Assembly (NCBI RefSeq): GCF_900091855.1
Contig: NZ_FMCH01000476.1
Span: 1 to 64,000 of the forward strand
DNA: 64,000 nt
Direction: 5' to 3'
Source: Streptomyces sp. DvalAA-14
Lineage (GTDB): Bacteria; Actinomycetota; Actinomycetes; Streptomycetales; Streptomycetaceae
Part shown: piece after piece, positions 42,638 to 49,433 of the stretch
How the letters are laid out: every line of letters begins with the position of its first letter
How positions within the stretch are numbered: the stretch's first letter is position 1
The notes under the pieces: model-generated
Told to the model about the DNA's origin: nothing
Database searches by the model: none
The model's input: the letters and a program-made list of their open reading frames with translations, nothing else
Program-made: the position numbers and the translations under genes

Positions 42638-43708
42638 ATGGTGTCGTCGTTACCGTTGGGACCGTTGAAGGTGCCGGGCCCGGAGGGGTTCCGCGCCGAT
42701 CTGCTGTCGTCGTCGACGGACTTGCTCGATCTGACATGGGATCAGCTCAGAACGCTGATCGTGGTCCGTGAGGCTGGGACGGCACTCGCCGCGGCGAGGG
42801 TACTCGGGCGCGAGCAGTCCAGCGTGCAGAAGCAACTCGACATCCTCAACCGCAACTTTCAGGCCTTGACCGGGGAGTTACTTGTGGTCAAGCAGGGACG
42901 GGGCAAGAACTTTCTGTTTACCCCGACCGGGCTGGAGGTCGTCGAGCGCGCGAGGGCAACCTTTGCCGACTGGCTGCAAGGGATCGCCGACTCCCGACGC
43001 CGACTCGGCTCGACGCTCACAGTGGGGACGACCGAGTTCACCCTGGGTTTCCTGGGGCGAGTGTGGGAGCGTGTCGCTCCGCAACTGCTGGAACGGGAAG
43101 TCGAGCTGAAAGTCGTGCATGTGCGGACCCGCGACTTCTGGAACCGTCTCGACTCCAACCAGGTTGATCTGCTGTGCGGCGGGCTTGCGGCCGAGGCCGC
43201 CGCACAGCAGGTTGTCTCCGACTACGACTTTCTGGAGTGGCATCGCGAGGGACTGGCGCTGCTGACGAACCTGCCGGTGCGCGAGCTCGCCACGAAGTCC
43301 GTGGGCGTCGACCGGCTGCGGAGCCTGCCGCTGGTCATCCCCTCCCACGGGGTGATCACCGATTTTATCGAGCGGTGGTATGGCCCGGACTTCCGATCTC
43401 AGCTGAAGATCGCCGCGGAGATCGACGACATCTATTACGGACTCGCCCTCCTGCGGTCCCGCATGACGTATGGGTGCATGCTGTGCGCCCGCTCCATCGG
43501 TGAGGCGGCCGTCGAGGGCCGCCTGCCCACCAGCAAGGACTTTCGGCTGATCGATTTCGCCGACGATTTCACCCCCATGCTCCGGTTGATCTCCGGTGTC
43601 TTCGCCCGCAAGGGCGAACGGGAGACGTATGACGCCTCCCATCCGCTCAACATCTTGTGGGACGCCTTCCGTGACGAGGCCGCGTCTGGCAGGCCTCTAC
43701 CTCTGTGA
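42638..43708 (+). CDS. LysR-like regulator of the cassette, contains a TTA codon
   Basis: 356-aa regulator. The N-terminal winged helix (about residues 25-85: LTWDQLRTLIVVREAGTALA, then LGREQSSVQKQLDILNRNF) is LysR-like. An effector-binding-type region follows (LGSTLTVGTTEFTLGFLGRV, LPLVIPSHGVITDFIERWYG). GGGAGGGAG precedes the ATG at 42638, with GTG codons on either side as alternatives. One TTA leucine codon (42878-42880) would make it depend on bldA tRNA and thus on developmental stage. Its stop overlaps the start of the EEP-methyltransferase gene (GTGA). It sits at the centre of the divergent cassette. Confidence 0.78.
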   Translation: MVSSLPLGPLKVPGPEGFRADLLSSSTDLLDLTWDQLRTLIVVREAGTALAAARVLGREQSSVQKQLDILNRNFQALTGELLVVKQGRGKNFLFTPTGLEVVERARATFADWLQGIADSRRRLGSTLTVGTTEFTLGFLGRVWERVAPQLLEREVELKVVHVRTRDFWNRLDSNQVDLLCGGLAAEAAAQQVVSDYDFLEWHREGLALLTNLPVRELATKSVGVDRLRSLPLVIPSHGVITDFIERWYGPDFRSQLKIAAEIDDIYYGLALLRSRMTYGCMLCARSIGEAAVEGRLPTSKDFRLIDFADDFTPMLRLISGVFARKGERETYDASHPLNILWDAFRDEAASGRPLPL

Positions 43709-45078
43709 CCCGTCGCTCGACCTGGAGGACCTCCGTGCTGCTGGCCTCTGTCAACCTCAACAGGCGTCTCGGCGCCAACGATGCCCGCTCCCGCCTGGCC
43801 TCCTGGCTGCGCAAGCGCCGTGTCCAAGTCCTCGTCGCTCAGGAGCCGTTCAAGCCCGCCGATCGGGTGGCGCCGGTGATCGCTGGTTTCACGTTCGCCG
43901 GCGGTGACGGTCATCTGGCGGCCTGGGTCAGTGAAGGCCTTGCGGCGCCCGCTGCACTCCGCCTGCGGCCCTGGGCCCAGCGGATCCAGTTGGACTGGCT
44001 GGTCATCCTCCAGGTCCACCTTGACGCCCATGCGTCCGCCTCCCGGACCAGCCAGCTCGCCGAACTCGCTGAACTGGCCGCTGCCGAGGACGGTCGCCCG
44101 CTGCTGATCTGTGGAGACTTCAACCTCGCTCCCCGAGCAATGGACGGTCTGTTCGGTGAGGAGACCAGTACCTTCACCACTGAAGGCGAACGCGCGATGC
44201 TCCAGCAGTTGAAGCGGGAGGCCAGCCTGGTCGACACCACCGCAGATGAGGTGCCCGCCTTCACTTTCGAGCGCGTCTTCGCCGGCAAGCTCAGCCGCTT
44301 CCGCTGCGACCTCGCGCTGATCAGCGACCATCTGGCGACAGCTACCCAGGTCTCCACGGACGCCTCGGCGCGAAGCGCCCCCGCCGCGTTCACCGACCAC
44401 TCCGCGATCCTGATCGACCTGCCCGTCGCGCTGGAAGAGGCCGAGCCGGATGATGTGCTCTTCGCCCTGTCCGACCTGGACGGCTCGGAGAATCCGTTCT
44501 CTTCCTCGACGAAGGTAACCGTCCAGCCCCATAAGACCGCGATGAGCCGCCAGGCGCCCTCCCCGGCCTCACGAGCCGTAACCGAGCACCTGACCGGCCT
44601 GCTCGGTGTGAAGAGCGTCTTGGACCATGGCTGCGGCCGCGGCGCCGACGTCGTCCACTACCGCTCCCTCGATCTGGACGCGGAGGGCTTCGACCCGCAC
44701 GAGCCCTTCGGCTGGCCCCGCCCGGACCGGCGTGATTTCGACCTGGTCACCTCGATGTTCGTACTCAACGTGCTGCCCGACCCCTGGCAGCGGATACAGG
44801 CACTCAAGGACGCGGCATCCTTTGCCCGGCCCGGTGGCCTGGTCGTGGTCGTCACCCGCTCACCCGAAGAGATCACCAAGGCTGCCACCCACGGCGGCTG
44901 GGCCCGCCATCACGACGGCTTCTGGTCGAGTCGGGGCAAGGGGACCTTTCAACGCGGCATCACTGCCGAGGAGATCACCACGATGGCCCGCCGGGCTGGA
45001 CTCCTCCCCGCTGACAACCCTCCCGCGCTGCCACTGCCCGGCGTGTGCCATGCCATTCTTGCCAAGCCGGTGGCATGA
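43705..45078 (+). CDS. EEP nuclease/phosphatase fused to SAM methyltransferase, cassette gene 6
   Basis: 457-aa two-domain protein. Residues 10-245 are an endonuclease/exonuclease/phosphatase fold with its catalytic residues: LLASVNLNRR, VLVAQEPF (metal Glu), LLICGDFNLAP, FRCDLALIS, FTDHSAILIDL (catalytic His). Residues 280-455 are a class I methyltransferase: VLDHGCGRGADVVHY, TSMFVLNVLPDPWQRIQALK, GKGTFQRGITAEEI. From memory the second half resembles the DNA-phosphorothioation-associated putative methyltransferase family (TIGR04096-like). The start is GTG, overlapping the regulator stop by four bases. The fusion suggests a phosphate-ester substrate that is both cut and methylated; DNA, RNA or a nucleotide are all possible. 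Confidence 0.78.
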   Translation: MTRRSTWRTSVLLASVNLNRRLGANDARSRLASWLRKRRVQVLVAQEPFKPADRVAPVIAGFTFAGGDGHLAAWVSEGLAAPAALRLRPWAQRIQLDWLVILQVHLDAHASASRTSQLAELAELAAAEDGRPLLICGDFNLAPRAMDGLFGEETSTFTTEGERAMLQQLKREASLVDTTADEVPAFTFERVFAGKLSRFRCDLALISDHLATATQVSTDASARSAPAAFTDHSAILIDLPVALEEAEPDDVLFALSDLDGSENPFSSSTKVTVQPHKTAMSRQAPSPASRAVTEHLTGLLGVKSVLDHGCGRGADVVHYRSLDLDAEGFDPHEPFGWPRPDRRDFDLVTSMFVLNVLPDPWQRIQALKDAASFARPGGLVVVVTRSPEEITKAATHGGWARHHDGFWSSRGKGTFQRGITAEEITTMARRAGLLPADNPPALPLPGVCHAILAKPVA

Positions 45079-45163
45079 GGGACATTATGGGCGAACATCA
45101 CTAGACGGGCGGGACGTTGTTCGCGAGTTCGTTTACCGAGTGAAGACCGATGTTGCCGCCTGG

Positions 45164-45490
45164 TCAGTGATTACCCGTCCAGACGATCCGATCGGCGAAG
45201 CCGCCGCGCTCAGTCGCTTTGGCCTCGCGGATCTTCTCCAACTGGTCGGTGTCGACGCCGAGGTCAGCGGCGAGGGCGCGCACGACCTCCAGCACATCCG
45301 CGAGTTCCTCCGGCGCCGATTCCTCGTCCGTGGTCAGGAACTCGGCGACCTCCTCGCCGAGCTTGTCCCGCAGCCGGTCCCGGTATTCCTCCGGGCCCGC
45401 GGTGTAGGTCACCGGCTCAGCCCCGTCCTCGCGGATGATCTGTGGAATCCGGTCTCGCACCAACTTGCCCACTTTGCTGTAGTGGTTCAC
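45164..45490 (-). CDS. MazG-like nucleotide pyrophosphohydrolase
   Basis: 108-aa all-alpha NTP-PPase related to phosphoribosyl-ATP pyrophosphohydrolase. It has KLVRDRIPQIIREDG at the N-terminus, and the metal-binding pattern KLGEEVAEFLT with EELADVLEVVRAL (ExxE and ExxD). GTG start at 45490 with GGGAGA seven bases before. It lies within segment 1 downstream of and convergent with the EEP-methyltransferase gene. It may hydrolyse a nucleotide in the cassette pathway or be unrelated cargo. Confidence 0.83.
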   Translation of the reverse strand: MNHYSKVGKLVRDRIPQIIREDGAEPVTYTAGPEEYRDRLRDKLGEEVAEFLTTDEESAPEELADVLEVVRALAADLGVDTDQLEKIREAKATERGGFADRIVWTGNH

Positions 45491-45930
45491 CGGCTACTCT
45501 CCCGCGCCTGTCGCTGCGAGGCGGTCGCTGAATGCCGCCCCTCATGCCGACGCAGCCTAGGGAAGACGCCTCACAACTCGCCATGCGAACGGCATATCTC
45601 CGCTCGATCGAAGTGCTACCCCGCCATCTGGAGCAACTGATCGCCATCGGTCCTGTGGGGGCGGCGGACGACGATGGCGGTCGTCCTTAGCCCTCCTATG
45701 GGCGCCGAGCCGTCCAGCAGTTTCTCGTTGTGCGTCTGGACTCCGCTCACCCGGTCCGTCACCCGTGGGCGCAGGCCCGCATTTCGCCAACCCTCGTCCT
45801 GACAGCACGGATTCAGCACACGTGGGCCCGGCAACCGACCCGAACTGACGAGAACTGGTAAACGGTGTTCTGGCTGGTCAGCGGGCCAGCGTCCCGCATC
45901 GCCGCAGGTCAGCTGCCCACCCCGAGGGAA
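45491..45930. other. Right end of segment 1, no gene supported
   Basis: 440 bases. The last about 150 (from 45783) form an element-end repeat also found at 56857-57003. It includes the putative arm site ATTCAGCACAC (45811-45821). A 48-codon frame at 45544-45690 has no ribosome-binding site and is not called. Confidence 0.55.
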
Positions 45931-45975
45931 CTTGTAAAGCGAAGGTCGTCGGTTCGAATCCGACAGGGGGCTCTT
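45783..45975. repeat. Element-end repeat, copy A
   Basis: About 190 bases, alignable by eye with 56857-57048: both run TTCGCCAACC ... ATTCAGCACACGTGG ... CGAACTGACG ... CGGTGTT ... GCGGGCCA ... and end in the attachment core. It shows that the right end of segment 1 and of the 53-57 kb segment come from the same element family. Confidence 0.7.
45931..45975 (+). repeat. Attachment core copy 1
   Basis: 45 nt identical to the 3' end of tRNA-Thr. Only the anticodon-loop to acceptor 3' half is present, so it is not a functional tRNA. It separates segments 1 and 2 and lies at the 3' end of the chimeric integrase remnant. Confidence 0.9.
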
Positions 45976-46917
45976 CTTTTCACCCCGGATGACTTGCAGT
46001 TTTGGCCGTCTGGCGGCCTCATTGTCGGCCTCGGACGCGTCGTCCGGGGCCTTTTGCGTGAGCGATGCGTGAGCGGATGCCGCATCCGGCTGCGGTACGG
46101 CATGCAACGAGGGAGCACGGTCCGGGCCCTGTGGGGCGCTGCTGGGTCGGGGGATCAGGCCGCCCGCGTGTTCGGCGATGGCGCGATCGAACTCGGGGAG
46201 CAGGCTGGTGTAGGTGTCGGCGCTGATGGCGATGGAGGAGTGGCCGAGGGTCTCCTGGATGTCCTTCATGTCGCAGCCCGCCGCGTGGATCAGCGTGGCC
46301 GTGGCGTGGCGCAGGTCGTGGAGCCGGATCGGGGGAGCCCGGCTTCCTCGTACAGCTCGGTGAAGCGGCGGGTCACGTTGGCGGGGTGCAGCCGCTCGCC
46401 GTTCTCGCGGGTGAAGCCGCGGCCGGTCTCGACCCAGCCGGTGCCCCATAGCTCGCGGTCGGTGTCTTGCTTCTCACGGTGGCGTTGCAGGACGGCGACG
46501 GTCTGTGAGTCGAGGGTGATGGTGCTGGCGCCGGCGTCGGTCTCGAGGCCGAGGATCCAGTGGTCTTGGCAAACCCGGATGTTGACGACTGGTAGGCGCA
46601 GGGTGGGGTTCGGGTCGTAGGGGTTGCAGTCGATGGTTCCCTCGAAGACGGCGTCCTCTTCCGCCTTGCCGTTCGCGCCGGGGGCGAGGACGGTCATGGT
46701 CTGGCCTTCGAAGAAGTTGCGGTGGCTGATGCCGGCCAGTCGTACGGGGAGCAGGTCGAGCGGCACGCCGACCTCGCTCGGGTCGTCCTCCGCCCAGGCG
46801 GGCAGATAGCCGGACGTCGTAGAACCGCTCTCGGTGGTGATCGTCCACCTGCCCGGCGTACTCCACGGTGACGGCTGCTTCCGGGGCTCTTCGGCGATGG
46901 TGCTCGGCTGCGGCGGG
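45976..46917 (-). pseudogene. Chimeric remnant: DUF-type cargo protein joined to integrase C-terminus, frameshifted
   Basis: Reading from 46917 down, the first part (WTITTESGSTTSGYLPAWAE, VPLDLLPVRLAGISHRNFFE) looks like a small Streptomyces element protein (DUF6907-like, from memory). It has a good ribosome-binding site (AAAGGAG) but ATC where the ATG should be. Near 46535 the sequence becomes a tyrosine integrase: TITLDSQTVAVLQRHREKQ, FTRENGERLHPANVTRRF. Near 46330 a frameshift moves to the frame with IRLHDLRHATATLIHAAG, LGHSSIAISADTYTSLLPEF (HxxR, H and Tyr boxes). The frame then runs through the att core. It was probably formed by a deletion that fused two genes; it is inactive. Confidence 0.68.
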
Positions 46918-46961
46918 ATGCCGGTCTCCTTTATCGAGCGGTACGGACATTGGGCGATCGG

Positions 46962-47203
46962 TCATGGTTCGAAGCCGTGGCCGCTGCGGATCGGGAGGAC
47001 CGAAAGAAGTCGGCGCCGACGAGCAGGCCGCAGCCCCGACGAGGTGAAGGGCACTGCGGCGCGGCCCTGGGCAACCATCCGCCGGTTCTCCGCCAGGGCC
47101 GTAGCGTCGGGCGGGCCGACTTCGCACCAGACGACTTCCCGGCTGATCCGCCGCGCTCTCCCATCCGGCAGCCCGGCATCGGACCAGGAGAAGGGCTCGG
47201 GTA
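46962..47203 (-). pseudogene. Fragment of a small element protein
   Basis: Strongly GC3-biased frame encoding FSWSDAGLPDGRARRISREV, then PPDATALAENRRMVAQGRAA and a basic end RPARRRRLLSV. There is no acceptable start: an ATG overlapping the ATPase stop is one base out of frame with it, which suggests a frameshift. It lies between the ATPase gene and the chimeric remnant on the same strand. The function is unknown. Confidence 0.35.
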
Positions 47204-47728
47204 TCAGCCATTGCTTTCCGATCGCACCAGTTCCGAGGTCGGTGCTGACAGCCCTTTCGGCGCAGAAGCGGGCTCCAGTTCTGCAAGATCCGGGAGCGGG
47301 ATGTGCGACCACACGACCTTCCCCGGGGCGGCTTCCTTGTAGGCGTAGCCCCACGCTTCGCTGAGCAGGTCGACCAGTTGGAGGCCGCGCCCGCCCTCGG
47401 CTTCCTGCGACGGCCGCTGGAGTACGGGGGGCCGCCGGTTGTGGTCCCAGACGAGGACGCATACGCGGTCGGGCCACAGTTGCAGCACCACGGTGCAGGC
47501 TTCGGACCCCGGGCGGCCCGCTGCGGGCTCCGTCCCTTCCGCCGCTCCGGCGTGGCGAACGGCGTTGGCGGCCAGCTCGGAGACGATGGTGACGGCGGCC
47601 TCGACGGTGTCGTCAGGCACGTGCCAGCCCTGGAGCGCGGCCCCCGTGTAGTGACGGACATTGCGGACCGAGAACAGATCGGGGGCAAAGTCCAGGCTGC
47701 TGATCAGCGGCCGGTAGCCGAGCGTCAT
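47204..47728 (-). CDS. RsbW-like ATP-binding protein (HATPase)
   Basis: 174-aa GHKL ATPase-fold protein (VSELAANAVRHAG as N box, EGGRGLQLVDLLSEAWGY, APGKVVWSHIPL). GAGGAGG lies seven bases before the ATG at 47728. It is divergent from the XRE-TPR regulator with a 163-base gap. It resembles the anti-sigma-like ATPases of Streptomyces. In this element it probably belongs to the regulatory part upstream of the NACHT gene. Confidence 0.8.
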   Translation of the reverse strand: MTLGYRPLISSLDFAPDLFSVRNVRHYTGAALQGWHVPDDTVEAAVTIVSELAANAVRHAGAAEGTEPAAGRPGSEACTVVLQLWPDRVCVLVWDHNRRPPVLQRPSQEAEGGRGLQLVDLLSEAWGYAYKEAAPGKVVWSHIPLPDLAELEPASAPKGLSAPTSELVRSESNG

Positions 47729-47853
47729 GGTCACACCTCCTCATTCATGCGAGCCGAGTACGCGGGTACTCCGCCGTCTCGCGCCTTGCTCGTTGCACGC
47801 ACTAAGCAACCGTGTGAACACGCTGAGCGGTACCGTGAGGGGAGGGAGTAACC

Positions 47854-47895
47854 ATGAAAGCCATGAAGCGGCCAGATCTTCCTGGGAGTTGGTAG
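47854..47895 (+). CDS. Putative 13-aa leader peptide MKAMKRPDLPGSW
   Basis: Short ORF with a strong ribosome-binding site (GGGAGGGAG, five bases before the ATG). It ends in TAG two bases before the ATG of the XRE-TPR gene, and its 3' end supplies that gene's own ribosome-binding region. It could act by translational coupling, or be a signalling peptide sensed by the TPR domain; both are inference. Confidence 0.4.
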   Translation: MKAMKRPDLPGSW

Positions 47896-47897
47896 GG

Positions 47898-49247
47898 ATG
47901 ACGACCCGCCCCGTACGCAACACCGGTCTTGCTGCGCTCCTCGATGAGGCGGACTGGTCGCGGACTCAGTGCGCCTTGGCGGTCAACCGGGCTGGTCAGG
48001 AAGCCGGAATGGCATTGCACTACGACCAGAGCGCAGTGAGCCACTGGCTGAGCGGGACGATGCCGCGGGTCAAGGTGCGACCGGTGATCGTGGAGGTGCT
48101 CGCGCGGCGGCTGAAGCGACCGGTGACGCTTCGGGAGGCGGGATTAGCGGATAGTGGTGCCGTCGATGCCCACGAGGGAGGGGAGACTGCGGACGATCTC
48201 CTCGAACTCGGAAAGGCGGACATGGACCCTTCCCGCAGGGGCGTCCTCACGACGGCCTTGTACTCCGCAGCACTTGCTGTCCCCGGCTTCCCGGACCTCG
48301 CTGGTACGGACCGTGCCACCGCCGCGCGGCCGACGTCACGGATCGGGGACGGCGAGGTGGAGATCGTCCGGTCGATGACCGAGCGGATCGCGGACATCCT
48401 CGACACCTTCGGCGGCGGCCACGCCCGCCCTATGGCAGCGGCCTTCCTGGTGAACACGGTGTCCCCATACCTGCGGGCCGACGCCAGCGAGGCCCACCGG
48501 GCAGCGATGCTCTCCGCAGCCTCTGACCTGGTGTACCTGACCGGCTGGATGGCGATGTACGAGCGCGAACACGGCCTCGGGCAGCGCTACTACGTCAAGG
48601 CGCTCAAGCTGGCGGGCGCCGCCGAGGACCACCTCACCTACTGCCGGACGCTGCGCGGGATGAGCCTGCAGGCCGGCAACCTCGGCTACGGCACCAAGGC
48701 CCTCCAACTCGCCGACGCAGCCGCCGAAGCCTCCCCCCAGGCGGGCCCGCGCCTTCACGCCTTCCTCGCCGGCCAGCAGGCCGCCTCCGCCGCTCAGACC
48801 GGCGACCGGACCCAGGCGTTCTCCCGGCTCGCCGAGACCGAAGCGGCCCTGTCGAAGGCCGACTCCCGCAAGGACGCCGTCGGCGGCTACGACACCTCCG
48901 CCTTCCTCTTCCACACCAGCGCGGTCCTCTACCACCTCGGCGACCTCCCCGGCTCCGTCAAGGCCATGCAGGACTGCCTCCGCGTCCAGCCCCCTTCGGA
49001 ACGTCAGGGCCGCGTCCACGCCAACGGCCTCCTGGCCCAACGCCAACTCGAACTCGGCCATTTGGACGCAGCCTGCGCCACCTGGGGGCGGTTCCTGGAC
49101 GACTACGAACAGGTCTCGTCCTCACGCGGAGACGAGCACTTCGACACCATGCGCACCCGCATCCGCCCCCACCGCAAATCCCCTTCGGTCCGCACTCTGG
49201 AGCAGCGCGCCCGCGAGGTCGCTGCCCGTAAGGGATTGGCGGCGTAA
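47898..49247 (+). CDS. XRE-type regulator with TPR repeats
   Basis: 449-aa protein. The N-terminal helix-turn-helix (residues 5-75: LAALLDEADWSRTQCALAVN, HYDQSAVSHWLSGTMPRVKV) is followed by helical TPR-like repeats at about 150-430 (EHGLGQRYYVKALKLAGAAE, LGYGTKALQLADAAAEAS, SVKAMQDCLRVQP, LAQRQLELGHLDAACATWGR). GGGAGTTGGTAGGG precedes the ATG. HTH-TPR proteins often bind small peptides or metabolites. It is followed 186 bases later by the NACHT NTPase, so it may control that gene. Confidence 0.82.
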   Translation: MTTRPVRNTGLAALLDEADWSRTQCALAVNRAGQEAGMALHYDQSAVSHWLSGTMPRVKVRPVIVEVLARRLKRPVTLREAGLADSGAVDAHEGGETADDLLELGKADMDPSRRGVLTTALYSAALAVPGFPDLAGTDRATAARPTSRIGDGEVEIVRSMTERIADILDTFGGGHARPMAAAFLVNTVSPYLRADASEAHRAAMLSAASDLVYLTGWMAMYEREHGLGQRYYVKALKLAGAAEDHLTYCRTLRGMSLQAGNLGYGTKALQLADAAAEASPQAGPRLHAFLAGQQAASAAQTGDRTQAFSRLAETEAALSKADSRKDAVGGYDTSAFLFHTSAVLYHLGDLPGSVKAMQDCLRVQPPSERQGRVHANGLLAQRQLELGHLDAACATWGRFLDDYEQVSSSRGDEHFDTMRTRIRPHRKSPSVRTLEQRAREVAARKGLAA

Positions 49248-49433
49248 GTCGCGAGAGAGGGTTGCTTCGGTTCGTAGGCCGAAGGAGGCTCCCTGACCAG
49301 AACCACCCTCAGGCTGAAGAGTGGCCCGCACTCGGTGAGATGACGAGAAGTCCGATTCCGGTACCGCGACTGTGACGGACTGCTATTTTGAATGACCGCG
49401 CGCTCGCAGGTGCTAGACCAAGCCGGGGGTCGT

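Noticed and set aside
39109-45078. Complete Dnd phosphorothioation system
   Set aside because: Only a DndA-like desulfurase and a Dnd-associated-type methyltransferase are present; no dndB, C, D or E, nor ssp genes, in the window.
45544-45690. 48-codon ORF (MPTQPREDASQLAMRTAYLR...)
   Set aside because: No ribosome-binding site, no recognisable domain, and it lies in the element end; could be a chance frame.
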